This document shows, one piece after another, positions 1-9,958 of a DNA stretch of 64,000 nt. The stretch's first letter is position 1, and each line of letters begins with the position of its first letter. The position numbers and the translations under genes were made by a program. The stretch is taken from contig JANQLG010000043.1 of assembly GCA_028280715.1 (NCBI GenBank), forward strand, positions 1 to 64,000, given 5' to 3'. The stretch is from Spongiibacteraceae bacterium (GTDB lineage: Bacteria; Pseudomonadota; Gammaproteobacteria; Pseudomonadales; Dasaniaceae). The notes below the pieces were generated by a model, which ran no database searches, had not been told where the DNA came from, and saw only the letters and a program-made list of their open reading frames with translations.

Positions 1-18
1 GACCAGCGCCAAACCCAG

Positions 19-40
19 CACCCAACCAGCACCCAACCAG
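19..40. repeat. short 11-bp tandem repeat
   Basis: The unit CACCCAACCAG occurs twice head to tail, with partial copies on each side. It lies in the roughly 150 bases before the first gene. No gene or clear promoter was recognised in that leader. The function is unknown and it may be the tail of something outside the window. Confidence 0.5.
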
Positions 41-156
41 CACGGCTCACGCTTGGGCTGAAACCAGGTATAACTTGATCACACCCTCACAGATGGCATA
101 AGCTCACGGCAAGCCCCAATATTACAAAAGATAACAATGCCATTGGATAGCAAAAA

Positions 157-2334
157 GTGATGGAAGATCAACGAAGCGCCCATGGACCTGTTGAGAAAAA
201 ACAAATTCTTTCAACAGGCCATGAGATGACACGACAGTGGATCAACACTCTATTTCCTGATTATGTCGATCAGCTTTTGCATCAGCTTCTGCAACTGGCA
301 GAAAAAGCTGGCAACAATGCTGACATGACTCGCTACTGTCAGGCCAAAGATGAAGTACTGGCCAACAAAGACAACTTACAGCAATTCTTCCTCAATCATA
401 TCAGTTTGGCCTTCGACAATTATCTACACGGAAAGACCACCGCCACCGATTTCACCCTTGATCCTCTACAACAATCAGACAATAAAGAAGAGATCAATGA
501 AAACGCTCTCAGCCTGGTAGACAATGAGGAACTTGAAGAAAAACTCGCCGTAGGTACCATGAGCCGGAAGATCTGCGCGGATTGCTCAGAATTGATATAT
601 GCCACCAATCAGCGTTTATCTGCTCTTGCTGGCGGAAGGAAAATTAATGAACAACTCAACCCAGTATCACCCGCTGTATTTGCCGAAGGCATGCAAACCG
701 CTATCAGCGATCTTACATTAGACAATCGCTCGAAATTACTTATCTATAAAGTGTTTGAAAAACAATTTATGGACAAGTTGTACCAGCTATATGAGCAACT
801 CAATATTTATTACAAAGACCACGGTGTATTACCTAATCTAAGCTTTGGTTTGAAGAAAAATAACGACACTGCAGGAATAAACAACCCTCTACAAGAATTA
901 CCAGAAGAACTACAAGCTCAGCTTAGCCAGGCCACCATCGCTCGACAAATCGAACTTATTCACGCGATTCAGGTACTGCAGTCACAATTGCGCCCAAGAT
1001 TAGTTGCCCAACGACCAGCCGGCACACCTACAGTTTCTATAAAACAATTACTCAGCAGTATTCATCAACTGCAACAAAATGCCGGTGTTATGTTGGGCAA
1101 TATGAATTCCCAACAATCCGTTGCCAGCTCCAATATAACTAATCTGCGCCGACAGACAGAAGAAGCCGTTAAAAATAGCACAGAAGTTGATGCGCAAGTC
1201 ATTGAAATTGTAGGGTTGATGTTTGAATACATGCTCAATGTTCAACAACTTCCCGATTCAATAAAAGCACTGCTCAGTTATTTACACACACCCTTTTTAA
1301 AGATCGCACTTACCGACAAAGATTTCTTTAATCATCCCGATCACCCCGCCCGACAACTGCTAAACAGTTTGGTCGCTGCAGGCGAACGTTGGGTTGATCC
1401 CAACGCCAAGGACAAAAATGAGGTTTTTCAGCAAATCAAAGTCATCGTTGACAGATTACTGAAGGACTTCGACAACGATACTCGTTTACTCTCAGAGCTA
1501 CTGTTTAATTTTAATCAGTACCTGCGGCAACATTCGCGGCGCATTAGACTCACCGAAAAAAGAGCACTGCAAGCAGCTGAGGGTGAAAACAAACTGAAAG
1601 AAATCAGGCTGAAAATTAAGGGCTACCTTGAAGCCAAAATCGGTGACATCCCACTCTCCTCGCCTATCAGTACACTGCTTTTTGAACCCTGGGCGAATTT
1701 TTTGTCTTTTAACCTTTTACGGTTTGGTTCCCGTAGTCAGCAGTGGCGAAAGGCAGCACAAATCGTGGATGATATTCTCTGGTATTGTCAGCCCCATGAT
1801 GTTGCCAACGATATTCACGCAAGAACTCGAATCCAGGAATTACAACAATCATTACCAAAATCCTTACAGGCTGGATTCGAGACAGTCGGCTACGATAGTG
1901 AACAAGGTAACCGACTGCTGAAAGCACTAGAGAACCAGCAACAATCTGCCCCAGGCGATGCATCGGTTCAACCCGCTATCAAACCAGTCAAGATGGATAT
2001 TGAACACGTTGAAATCAATCAGAATGTCCAACAAGTGCTTTCCCAAAACCCCATACTTGAAAAACTCAGCAAATTGGACATTGGCACCTGGTTTGAATTT
2101 AACAGTGATACGAATGAACCTGAACAGGTTAAACTGGCCTGGGCCAACAGGAACACCCTGCACTTTATGTTTGTTAATCGCTTAGGGCAGCAATCCAATG
2201 TTAAATCTGGTGAATCACTGGTAGCAGAGATGCGCGCAGGAAAAACGCGCTTGTTGAAAAAGTCAGATGACAAGCCCTTCTTCGAAAAAGCAATGGAAAA
2301 TGTGTTGGAACAACTACAGCATCAGGAACAATAA
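157..2334 (+). CDS. DUF1631 family protein
   Basis: This 725-residue soluble, mostly helical protein resembles the DUF1631 family, which databases sometimes mislabel as thymidine phosphorylase. The role is unknown. It has no signal peptide or membrane segment. The long N-terminal and central parts are helical and rich in Gln and Leu. The last 100 residues, around the W-F-E-F segment near residue 645 and the F-M-F-V-N segment near 670, look like a PilZ-type beta barrel, as is usual in this family. A separate PilZ gene follows 40 bases later on the same strand, so the pair may share a c-di-GMP or surface-related role; this is inference. The reading frame opens with GTG directly followed by ATG, so the start could be either codon. 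Confidence 0.75.
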   Translation: MMEDQRSAHGPVEKKQILSTGHEMTRQWINTLFPDYVDQLLHQLLQLAEKAGNNADMTRYCQAKDEVLANKDNLQQFFLNHISLAFDNYLHGKTTATDFTLDPLQQSDNKEEINENALSLVDNEELEEKLAVGTMSRKICADCSELIYATNQRLSALAGGRKINEQLNPVSPAVFAEGMQTAISDLTLDNRSKLLIYKVFEKQFMDKLYQLYEQLNIYYKDHGVLPNLSFGLKKNNDTAGINNPLQELPEELQAQLSQATIARQIELIHAIQVLQSQLRPRLVAQRPAGTPTVSIKQLLSSIHQLQQNAGVMLGNMNSQQSVASSNITNLRRQTEEAVKNSTEVDAQVIEIVGLMFEYMLNVQQLPDSIKALLSYLHTPFLKIALTDKDFFNHPDHPARQLLNSLVAAGERWVDPNAKDKNEVFQQIKVIVDRLLKDFDNDTRLLSELLFNFNQYLRQHSRRIRLTEKRALQAAEGENKLKEIRLKIKGYLEAKIGDIPLSSPISTLLFEPWANFLSFNLLRFGSRSQQWRKAAQIVDDILWYCQPHDVANDIHARTRIQELQQSLPKSLQAGFETVGYDSEQGNRLLKALENQQQSAPGDASVQPAIKPVKMDIEHVEINQNVQQVLSQNPILEKLSKLDIGTWFEFNSDTNEPEQVKLAWANRNTLHFMFVNRLGQQSNVKSGESLVAEMRAGKTRLLKKSDDKPFFEKAMENVLEQLQHQEQ

Positions 2335-2373
2335 ACCTATCAGCTATGGTCTACACTAGGTGTAACTTTGTTG

Positions 2374-2763
2374 ATGCACAATTCAATTTCAAAGGACCTC
2401 TTTACAGGCACAACGATTATGCAGGATAAAAACGAGCGCAAACTGGAAAGGACTGAACTCAATCAAACGATTAACATCATTGATACAATAAATGGTGGCA
2501 CATTCGGCGAACTCGTTAATGTAACAGTAGAAGGCCTGATGATAATGACGGATAGGGAAATTCCTATTCAATCCATTTTCCAACTGGCACTGGAACTGCC
2601 AATGGAAATAGCAGGAAATTCTACCGTTGAGCTAGGCGCTGACTGCCTGTGGTGCAAAAAAGTAGAGAACTTCAATCGCTATTGGGCAGGATTCCACATA
2701 ATCGATGCCTCGGATACTGCTACAAAGCAACTCAACGAATTAATTAAGCTCTACGCCAAATAA
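2374..2763 (+). CDS. PilZ domain protein
   Basis: A small protein of about 115-130 residues that looks like a stand-alone PilZ domain, which typically binds cyclic di-GMP. An R/K-rich N-terminal stretch (K-L-E-R-T-E-L) stands where the family has its RxxxR motif, but only one of the two Arg is clear. The G-G-T-F-G-E-L segment and a closing W-A-G-F-H-I strand fit the PilZ barrel. The degenerate first motif leaves nucleotide binding uncertain. Start choice is uncertain: TTG at 2368, ATG at 2374 or ATG at 2419 are all in frame, and the conserved part begins only after 2419. It follows the DUF1631 gene closely and is probably co-transcribed. Confidence 0.7.
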   Translation: MHNSISKDLFTGTTIMQDKNERKLERTELNQTINIIDTINGGTFGELVNVTVEGLMIMTDREIPIQSIFQLALELPMEIAGNSTVELGADCLWCKKVENFNRYWAGFHIIDASDTATKQLNELIKLYAK

Positions 2764-2781
2764 CCGCGCTCCTTGCAAATT

Positions 2782-2796
2782 CCCCTCACAGAGGGG
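2782..2796 (+). terminator. small GC hairpin after the PilZ gene
   Basis: CCCCTC and GAGGGG pair perfectly around a 3-base loop, 19 bases after the PilZ stop codon. No T-run follows, so it is at best a weak terminator or a pausing hairpin. Confidence 0.35.
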
Positions 2797-2948
2797 GCGG
2801 CAATTTCAACCATTACCCATTGACGTAATTACAGGTATAATCGCCGCGCAAGGTCAAACGCATTTCCATCCTTGTAAACAAAACCCTTTTAACCTTCCCG
2901 CTCCTGTTAACTAATAAGGAGCCGTGTACAAACCATGAGGATTTAACG

Positions 2949-4229
2949 TTGCATCTCGATCAAGCAACTCCAGAACAACTGCGCAAGTTAGAAACAGCTC
3001 TTGCAGAGGAATATCAAACCATTTTGCAGGCAGGTCTTAATCTGGACCTTACCCGTGGTAAACCCAGTGGCGAACAGCTGGATCTTTCCAATGCTCTAGA
3101 CGGCATTTTGCAGGGCAAATATCAGGACACCAATGGCACGGACCTGCGTAATTACGGTGGCATCGATGGTATTCCAGAGGCCAAACAACTGTTTTCCAGT
3201 ATGATCGGGATGAAACCCGAAGAAGTCATGATCGGTGGCAACAGCAGTCTGACCTTGATGTATTTCACCGCCCAAACCTGCCTACATCAAGGTTGTAGTG
3301 ATGCAGACAGCGCCTGGTCAAAAGAAAGCACCACTAAATTTCTGGCTCCAGTGCCCGGCTATGATCGTCACTTTAGCGTCTGTGAGCATCTGGGCATTGA
3401 GCTGATCCCCGTCGGTATGACTGAAGAAGGCCCAGACATGGACCAAGTCGAAGCTTTGGTCCAACAGGATGCCAACATTAAAGGCATCTGGTGTGTGCCG
3501 CGCTTCTCCAATCCAACAGGTTGTGTTTATTCCGATGAAGTCGTTCGTCGCATTGCCAAGCTGGCCAATATTGCCGGATCAAATTTCCGGGTATTTTGGG
3601 ATAACGCCTATGCTGTGCATGTACTCGAAGAGAATGCTCCTGAGCTGGCTAACTTGATGGATTATTGTCGCGAAGAAGGCACTGAGCATAGCATTTATCA
3701 TTTCGGCTCAACCTCCAAAATTACCTTTGCCGGTGCCGGCGTGGCTTTTGTCGGCAGCTCAACTGGCAACCTGGCAGTACTGAAAAAACATATGGGCTTT
3801 ACCTCAATTGGGCCCGATAAAATCAATCAGCTGCGCCATGCACGCTTTTTAAAAGATATCGACAACCTTAAGCAACATATGGATGAGCATGCGTCAATCA
3901 TGAAACCTCGCTTCGAAGCCGTTATCCAGCAGTTGGAGGCAGAACTGGCGGATACCGGCATGGGTAGCTGGACCAACCCGAAAGGCGGCTATTTTATCTC
4001 CTTTGACTCTCGTCCGGGGTTGGCCAAGAGCATCATAGCACTAGCTGCGGAGGCTGGAGTTAAGCTAACTCCAGCTGGTGCAACATTCCCCTACGGCGAT
4101 GACCCTGAGGATAAAAATATTCGACTGGCACCAACCTATCCGTCGCTGGATGAAATCAGCAAAGCCATGAACGTCTTTACCACCTGCGTCAAGCTGGCTT
4201 CGGTAAGACAAAAGCTCGCTAATTCATAG
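2949..4229 (+). CDS. PLP-dependent aminotransferase, aspartate aminotransferase-like (PF12897 type)
   Basis: A 426-residue fold-type I PLP enzyme that most resembles the MocR-like aspartate aminotransferase family formerly called Aminotran_MocR. Visible marks are the N-terminal L-D-L-T-R-G-K-P substrate-loop motif, the N-Y-G-G-I-D-G-I-P motif, the S-N-P-T-G segment, and the cofactor-binding Lys at residue 257 in S-T-S-K-I-T. Length is normal for the family. It should transfer amino groups between aspartate or similar amino acids and 2-oxo acids in the cytosol; the exact substrate cannot be told. The start is TTG, supported by a GAGGA ribosome site 7-8 bases upstream. The gene stands alone and is closed by a strong bidirectional terminator. 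Confidence 0.85.
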   Translation: MHLDQATPEQLRKLETALAEEYQTILQAGLNLDLTRGKPSGEQLDLSNALDGILQGKYQDTNGTDLRNYGGIDGIPEAKQLFSSMIGMKPEEVMIGGNSSLTLMYFTAQTCLHQGCSDADSAWSKESTTKFLAPVPGYDRHFSVCEHLGIELIPVGMTEEGPDMDQVEALVQQDANIKGIWCVPRFSNPTGCVYSDEVVRRIAKLANIAGSNFRVFWDNAYAVHVLEENAPELANLMDYCREEGTEHSIYHFGSTSKITFAGAGVAFVGSSTGNLAVLKKHMGFTSIGPDKINQLRHARFLKDIDNLKQHMDEHASIMKPRFEAVIQQLEAELADTGMGSWTNPKGGYFISFDSRPGLAKSIIALAAEAGVKLTPAGATFPYGDDPEDKNIRLAPTYPSLDEISKAMNVFTTCVKLASVRQKLANS

Positions 4230-4264
4230 AGCAACTTCAAAAGCGTATAGCTTTAAGCTGCAAT

Positions 4265-4294
4265 AAAAAACGCCGGCGATTGCCGGCGTTTTTT
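4265..4294. terminator. bidirectional rho-independent terminator
   Basis: A perfect 13-bp stem (AAAAAACGCCGGC with its complement) with a 4-base loop, A-run on one side and T-run on the other. It sits between the convergent aminotransferase and DUF1820 genes and can end transcription from both sides. Confidence 0.92.
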
Positions 4295-4328
4295 ATTAAT
4301 CTTCTACTTACTTAATCTTCTATGCTCA

Positions 4329-4670
4329 CTATTCCTTATCAGTCCTCATGGGCCTGGCATTATTGGGCATCGGAAACGGAGAAACATTGTTACCACCGGT
4401 CGCCTCATGAATTTTACCCACCCCTTCTTTCTCAACCTCATCAATACGAATGATGGCATGCATCGGAATAAAAGAGCGGGCCACACCAAGAAATTCAGAC
4501 TTTAATTTTTCCTCAGCCGGATCGACTATCATTTGTGTGCGCTCACCAAATACATAATCTTCCACTTCAACAAAGCCGTACATTTCACTCTGGTAAATCG
4601 CTTTCGCATACAGTTCGTAGACTTTGTTCTGGTTAAGGAAAATAACCTTATAGATCGGACTATCTGACAT
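4329..4670 (-). CDS. DUF1820 family protein
   Basis: A cytosolic protein of 113 residues matching DUF1820, a small gammaproteobacterial family of unknown function usually found next to miaB, as here. Recognisable parts are Y-K-V-I-F-L-N-Q near the start, G-F-V-E-V-E-D-Y-V-F-G and the F-I-P-M-H-A-I-I-R-I-D-E-V segment. An in-frame ATG at 4709 would add 13 residues, but the family begins at the M-S-D-S-P methionine at 4670, which I chose. The tail is Asn/Pro rich and probably disordered. The gene is divergent from miaB. Confidence 0.8.
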   Translation of the reverse strand: MSDSPIYKVIFLNQNKVYELYAKAIYQSEMYGFVEVEDYVFGERTQMIVDPAEEKLKSEFLGVARSFIPMHAIIRIDEVEKEGVGKIHEATGGNNVSPFPMPNNARPMRTDKE

Positions 4671-4861
4671 GAGCTTCGTATAACCTGTGTAAATACAATA
4701 GTGATTCAAACCCTGTTTCTGCTGGGCTGATGGTCGATTTTACCACACTGTGCTCAATAAATACCCGACTGATTGGGTTTACTGTATAATCTCCCGCCCC
4801 TCTATTTAGGGGCAATCTACAGTAATTCAAGTGTTAAACAGAGCAGGACAAACCAGATTCA

Positions 4862-6259
4862 ATGAGCGACGTAATTGCCAGTGACAAATCCAGCAGCCAA
4901 CTAACCATAGACGCTGGGCAGCAGGCAGGGCCGATGAAAAAGCTCTATATCAAGACCCATGGCTGCCAGATGAATGAATATGACTCAGCGCGTATTCAGG
5001 ACTTGCTGGGTGTCAGTCATGGCGTAGAAACTACCGATAACCCTGAAGAAGCCGATATTCTGCTACTTAACACCTGCTCCATCCGGGAAAAAGCACAAGA
5101 AAAGGTATTCCATCAGCTAGGCCGCTGGAAACACCTAAAGGATGAAAATCCCGACCTGATCATTGGTGTCGGCGGCTGCGTAGCCAGCCAGGAAGGTGAG
5201 GCAATCGGCCAACGTGCGCCCTTTGTCGATATGGTATTCGGCCCACAAACACTGCACCGAGTACCGGAAATGATTGATGCCAGCAAACCGGATGGCCCAG
5301 TGTTGGTGGATATCACCTTCCCTGAAATCGAGAAATTTGATGCCCTGCCCGAACCATCGGTGGATGGCCCCAGTGCCTTTGTCTCGATCATGGAAGGCTG
5401 TTCCAAGTACTGCACTTTTTGTGTAGTGCCTTATACCCGTGGCGAAGAAGTCAGCCGCCCCTTTGATGATGTCATCGCAGAAATTTCCCACTTGGCGCAA
5501 GAAGGCGTTAAAGAAGTCAATTTGCTGGGCCAGAATGTCAACGCCTACCGCGGCGAAAACCACGAAGGTGATATTATCGACTTTGCCGAACTGCTCTACT
5601 TCGTTGCCGCTGTTCCCGGCATTGAACGCATTCGTTATACCACCTCACATCCAGTGGAATTCAGTGATGCATTAATTAACGCCTATGCGGAAATTCCCGA
5701 ATTGGTTAGCCACTTGCATCTACCAGTGCAAAGCGGCTCAGACAAGGTCCTTGCCGCTATGAAGCGCGGCCACACTCGCGATGAGTACATCGCTAAAATG
5801 AAACGCCTACAATCCATTCGCCCCAATATTAGTTTTTCTTCCGATTTTATTATCGGCTTTCCGGGTGAAACCGACGAAGACTTTGAAGACACTATGAATC
5901 TGATTGCCGAGATCGGCTTCGATACTTCCTTCAGTTTTATCTATAGCGCTAGGCCGGGCACACCTGCAGCTGAACTGGAAGATAACACACCGATGTCCGC
6001 CAAGAAGGAGCGGCTACAAATTCTGCAACACCGAATCAATCAACAAGCCCAGCAAATCAGTCGTCAAATGGTGGGCAATGTCGAGAAAATTTTAGTAAGC
6101 GGTGTATCTCGCAAACACAGCGAGCAACTACAGGGTCGTACCGAAAATAACCGCGTCGTAAATTTTCTGTCAGAAGATCAATCACTCATTGGAAAATTCG
6201 TCGAGGTAATCATTACCGAAGCACTGCCTAATTCTTTGCGTGGTGAATTGTTAGCTTAA
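4862..6259 (+). CDS. miaB: tRNA-2-methylthio-N6-dimethylallyladenosine synthase MiaB
   Basis: A radical-SAM methylthiotransferase that adds a methylthio group to i6A37 of tRNAs reading UNN codons. The N-terminal cluster domain carries Cys35 ([10 protein letters not shown]) and further Cys in N-T-C-S-I-R and V-G-G-C-V-A. The radical-SAM site is C180-x3-C184-x2-C187. A TRAM RNA-binding domain closes the protein (Q-G-R-T-E-N-N-R). At 465 residues it is about 20 longer than usual because of an N-terminal extension; an alternative start at Met25 (position 4934) would match the usual length. The upstream gap has a TATAAT at 4785 but no clear -35. phoH and ybeY, its usual neighbours, lie 10 kb away because two other gene groups intervene. 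Confidence 0.96.
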   Translation: MSDVIASDKSSSQLTIDAGQQAGPMKKLYIKTHGCQMNEYDSARIQDLLGVSHGVETTDNPEEADILLLNTCSIREKAQEKVFHQLGRWKHLKDENPDLIIGVGGCVASQEGEAIGQRAPFVDMVFGPQTLHRVPEMIDASKPDGPVLVDITFPEIEKFDALPEPSVDGPSAFVSIMEGCSKYCTFCVVPYTRGEEVSRPFDDVIAEISHLAQEGVKEVNLLGQNVNAYRGENHEGDIIDFAELLYFVAAVPGIERIRYTTSHPVEFSDALINAYAEIPELVSHLHLPVQSGSDKVLAAMKRGHTRDEYIAKMKRLQSIRPNISFSSDFIIGFPGETDEDFEDTMNLIAEIGFDTSFSFIYSARPGTPAAELEDNTPMSAKKERLQILQHRINQQAQQISRQMVGNVEKILVSGVSRKHSEQLQGRTENNRVVNFLSEDQSLIGKFVEVIITEALPNSLRGELLA

Positions 6260-6324
6260 GACCTTACAAGTTACCCCCAAAAGAGTAATGTCAAAATCAA
6301 GCGGGCAAGCGTAGTCTGAATCCA

Positions 6325-8703
6325 TTATTGAATTTTAGACGCTTTAAAAGTAGCGCCACCTTCATGCCCAGTAAAAAATGCAATCAGCGATTTATTATCG
6401 GGCATGGTTTCAAATTTCAGGGTTATATTCCATTCTTTGCCACGAAAGACCAATGGTGATAGAGGCAAAATTTCAACACGCTCTTCACCCGTCGCTTGTA
6501 TAAAAAGTCTGTCGTTTTCCCTAGTGATCGCTACAAACTTATTGAGCCTCAGTTGATATTGCCCCAGAAATTTATCGTAGTCTTCGGGGGCCAGTTGAAT
6601 AAATACAGGAGTCTCTATGCGATGCGCCGTAGAGGTGTGTCCATTTTGATTATAAATGACACCGGTCACGTTATTATTGGCGTCCCGCTCAAAGGTCATT
6701 TCCGCTGGTATTGCTTTGAAATAAAAAGCATCGCCACCACTACTGAATATTTCGAAGCGGGGCCGATTTATATGTTGTGCGTACAGTCTGCCGTTTTCTA
6801 AGGTTACTGTCGTTAATTTTGCTTCACTATCGTATTGCCCCACATAATCGTTCCAGTCAGTGCGAGATTCCGAGCGTTTAACCCCAACATGCTCTGTCAG
6901 CGAGGGCGGCCCGAGTACAATGGAAGCCACTAGCGAAAGCGGATCTTCATTAAATCGTAAATTCGACGGCAAGGAATTGGAGAGCGTGATATAAGTCAAA
7001 CGCTCTTCGGGAATGGCCGCCAACATAGTGCCGAAACCGTTTAATCCCCCTCCATGCGCCACCACTCGCCTGCCGTTTGAAATGTGCATAGCCAAACCTA
7101 AACCGTAGCTGCCACCCCATGCCTGAACTTCATCTCCATTTTTCAAACGCGCAGGAGTAGTAGCATCGGTATAACTCACCGCATTAATCACCCTGCCACC
7201 GTGCAGCGCTTGGTTCCATATCAACAAATCCTCCACGGTGGAATACAAATTACCCGCCGCACCTGCCCAGCTCATATCCCAATCCAACGCACGCTGCACT
7301 CTGCCATTTTCCTTACTGTATCCCAATGCTTCGTCAGTTAAGCGTGTTTTGCCGTTGATATAAACGCCGGTGTTGCGCATACCCAGCGGCTCAAAAAGCG
7401 TTTCGTGCCAATAGGCATCAAGTGGCTGCCCTGTTATCTTTTCAATAATTACCCCGAGCAAAAAGTATCCGCTATTGCTGTAAGACCAATAAGTGCCCGG
7501 CTCAAAATCATAGTCAAATGATTCTATTCTCTTAACCAGGTCTTCAGTTTTGATTGACTGGGCAACCTGACTCCAAAACTCATCGCCAATGGTGTAGGTA
7601 CGAATACCCGAAGTATGATTGAGCATCTGCCTTAAAGTCACCTCATCACCTCGAGGAAAGCCCGGCAAGTATTTAGCTAAGGGATCTTCAATAGATAGCT
7701 TCCCCTGCTCCTGTAACTGCATAATGGAAACCATGGCGAACTGTTTGGTCACCGAGCCAATACGAAACGCTGTCGTAGTAGTAATGGGACGTTGTTTTTC
7801 AATATCGGCCAGGCCTATCCCACCTTTGACAAGCACTTCACCATTTTGGACGACCAGATAACTCAGGCCGGCAGAGTCAGCGTCTACCCCCCGATTGAAA
7901 TACTCTTTAGCAAAGGTTTTGGCATCGGGCAGCGGTACATTTTTATCAGCACCATGTTCCAGGAAAAACTGTATACGGCTATTAAGTCCTTTAAGTTGAG
8001 CGAGATGCAGTGCCGTTAAACCCTGATCATTTTTTGTATTGATATTAACACCGGCACCGATTAAAGCTTCCAATTGCTGCAGGCCCATATTTTCTGACCT
8101 TTGAGCAAACAGGCTATTAGCACGCTGATCGTCGAGAACCCTAACAGCAAATCCCCAAGTTCTTTTGCCATTAATCACCTTGAGCAACAATCGATTGGAA
8201 CCTTGCTGCAGTTTAACCGGTACCAAGTCTTGATCTTTTCCAGGCCCCCGAAAAACCAGGTTTTCATGCATCAACTGGTCATTGACCCACACCTTAACAC
8301 CATCGTCGCTTCCCACACCGAGAATATAGTGACCCGCCTGCGCGACTTGTAACTCGATAGCTGCATAAGTAAAAACCGTTTCTGATCGAGTTAACAGTTT
8401 GTCCAAGTCGATAATACTGTGTTTGGATTTAATCGATTTCCATTGATACTTTTTTTCTTTCCACTGAACATTACCCTTATCGATGCTCTGCCATAGCTCC
8501 GCCGGCGTGGCAACTTCCTGCTCGAACACATCGTTAAACTGACCTTCGGGGAATGAAATAGCTTCCAGCACAGACCATTCCAATAAAAACTGATTGTCTT
8601 TGAGAAGGCTCTTCGAAACAGCCTCGGCGGATTGGGCAAGACTAACCCACATAAGAAAAACTGTTAGGCAGGTAAAACCACGCGCGCCGTTTACATATCG
8701 CAT
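6325..8703 (-). CDS. exported serine hydrolase (class C beta-lactamase-like) with ankyrin repeats
   Basis: A 792-residue exported protein. Order: signal peptide (residues 1-26); a jelly-roll or PA14-like domain around 100-190 (V-G-S-D-D-G-V-K-V-W-V-N); two ankyrin-like repeats about 205-260 (G-L-T-A-L-H-L-A-Q-L-K-G-L); then a serine beta-lactamase/PBP4-type domain with S-V-T-K (SxxK) and Y-S-N (YxN), and H-G-G-G in place of KTG. The last 200 residues form repeated beta-rich (lipocalin-like) segments common after this domain. It may hydrolyse peptides or esters in the periplasm; substrate unknown. It is the last gene of the sigma/anti-sigma operon, 104 bases after the solenoid gene, and may be under that sigma factor. 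The domain mixture is unusual. Confidence 0.8.
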   Translation of the reverse strand: MRYVNGARGFTCLTVFLMWVSLAQSAEAVSKSLLKDNQFLLEWSVLEAISFPEGQFNDVFEQEVATPAELWQSIDKGNVQWKEKKYQWKSIKSKHSIIDLDKLLTRSETVFTYAAIELQVAQAGHYILGVGSDDGVKVWVNDQLMHENLVFRGPGKDQDLVPVKLQQGSNRLLLKVINGKRTWGFAVRVLDDQRANSLFAQRSENMGLQQLEALIGAGVNINTKNDQGLTALHLAQLKGLNSRIQFFLEHGADKNVPLPDAKTFAKEYFNRGVDADSAGLSYLVVQNGEVLVKGGIGLADIEKQRPITTTTAFRIGSVTKQFAMVSIMQLQEQGKLSIEDPLAKYLPGFPRGDEVTLRQMLNHTSGIRTYTIGDEFWSQVAQSIKTEDLVKRIESFDYDFEPGTYWSYSNSGYFLLGVIIEKITGQPLDAYWHETLFEPLGMRNTGVYINGKTRLTDEALGYSKENGRVQRALDWDMSWAGAAGNLYSTVEDLLIWNQALHGGRVINAVSYTDATTPARLKNGDEVQAWGGSYGLGLAMHISNGRRVVAHGGGLNGFGTMLAAIPEERLTYITLSNSLPSNLRFNEDPLSLVASIVLGPPSLTEHVGVKRSESRTDWNDYVGQYDSEAKLTTVTLENGRLYAQHINRPRFEIFSSGGDAFYFKAIPAEMTFERDANNNVTGVIYNQNGHTSTAHRIETPVFIQLAPEDYDKFLGQYQLRLNKFVAITRENDRLFIQATGEERVEILPLSPLVFRGKEWNITLKFETMPDNKSLIAFFTGHEGGATFKASKIQ

Positions 8704-8807
8704 ACTAATATCCTTAATATCGCTGATTCGACTAGTCTTTAAATATTAGATGATTAAGCTACTGAAATTTGAGAAAACTATCAGATTTTTACCAATCACT
8801 TTTTAAA

Positions 8808-9938
8808 CTATTTTTTCAATTTCTTAATATAAATATTGCCGTATGACGCACCGAGCTTTATTAAGTCTCCACCGCCATTAATATCGCCTTCGCCAAAAAC
8901 TGACCCTCTTTCATTTCTAATCGTTAGTGGAAAATCGGAATAAATTTTTGCGCCAGCTCCTGACTCAGCTAACACACTGGCTGTAATGTGTTCTGGCAGA
9001 TAAACTGTAATCGAACCACCACCAGAAGTATCCAGGTTTATCGAAGTATCAGTATTATCTTCAATTAGCTCTGCTGTAATATGACCGTCAGCAGTATCCG
9101 CTTGAATAGCGCCTCGCGAACGAGTAATTCTGATGCTACCTCCGCTGGTATCCGCTTTAACCCAGCCAGCGACATTATCGATCTCAATACCGCCGCCAGA
9201 GGTATCCGCATTCACATTGCCATCACTACCTTCGACACGAATAGAACCACCAGAAGTATCGACAATAACATCGCCTTTTGCGTGGGCAACAGTGATGCTG
9301 CCTCCGGACGTATCAGCTTTGACGTTGCCATTAGTAGGTCCTATGCGAATACTACCTCCGGACGTATCAGCGTTTACCTCCTTCCCACCGGCTTCGATGC
9401 TAATGCTGCCGCCAGAGGTATCCACTTTCGTTAACCCGGTCACTCTACCTACAGAGATGGAACCTCCTGAGGTATCCAGGTTAACATCGCCATCGATATT
9501 ACCTACTTTAATACTGCCGCCACTGGTATCAGCAAGCACGTTACCAATTAAATCTCCAACGTTAATTGCACCACCGCCAGTATCAAGATTAACGCTGAAA
9601 TTCTCAGGAACATTAATATGATATTTAACATTCACCCGTGCCCGCCCTTCTTTTTCTCCCTCAACAGTAACGGTATTCCCCTGCTGATCAAAAGATAAGT
9701 AGAAACTTTCAAATGCATCTTCGTTCTTGGCAGTTTTTTCGACCTTTATAAAAACTTCTTTTTTACTCCAAGTTTCAACACTGATCGATCCCTGAGAACT
9801 ATCAACTACCAGGTTACCGCCATCATCAACTGTAAACTGTTTTTCAATAATTTCTGTTTTTGCATGGACACTAAGACTTGAGCAAGCACACAATAGACAC
9901 ACAACTAAAATATTAAATAATGAGCTTTTAATTAACAT
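8808..9938 (-). CDS. exported DUF4097-type beta-solenoid protein with D-T-S-G-G-S repeats
   Basis: A 376-residue exported protein with about eleven rungs of the form D-T-S-G-G-S-I-x-V, spaced about 15-17 residues apart from residue 120 to 305, as expected for a right-handed beta-helix like DUF4097/DUF4098 putative adhesins. The signal peptide ends in L-C-A-C-S-S, which could be a lipobox although Cys at -2 is unusual, or be cut after V-H-A by signal peptidase I. There is no enzymatic motif. It lies 20 bases downstream of the anti-sigma gene, in an arrangement seen for DUF4097 proteins with ECF regulators. A role in envelope stress or surface structure is inference. The antisense strand shows an artificial Pro-rich open frame caused by the repeats. 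Confidence 0.8.
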   Translation of the reverse strand: MLIKSSLFNILVVCLLCACSSLSVHAKTEIIEKQFTVDDGGNLVVDSSQGSISVETWSKKEVFIKVEKTAKNEDAFESFYLSFDQQGNTVTVEGEKEGRARVNVKYHINVPENFSVNLDTGGGAINVGDLIGNVLADTSGGSIKVGNIDGDVNLDTSGGSISVGRVTGLTKVDTSGGSISIEAGGKEVNADTSGGSIRIGPTNGNVKADTSGGSITVAHAKGDVIVDTSGGSIRVEGSDGNVNADTSGGGIEIDNVAGWVKADTSGGSIRITRSRGAIQADTADGHITAELIEDNTDTSINLDTSGGGSITVYLPEHITASVLAESGAGAKIYSDFPLTIRNERGSVFGEGDINGGGDLIKLGASYGNIYIKKLKK

Positions 9939-9958
9939 GGGCCAATTCCTAATTTAAT

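Noticed and set aside
9100-9560. Regular spaced DNA repeats that could suggest a CRISPR array
   Set aside because: The repeats are codons for the solenoid rungs in one long reading frame, with no spacers of unique sequence.
9133-9621. Pro/Ser-rich open frame opposite the solenoid gene
   Set aside because: It is the antisense image of the D-T-S-G-G-S repeat codons; no ribosome site or homology is expected.
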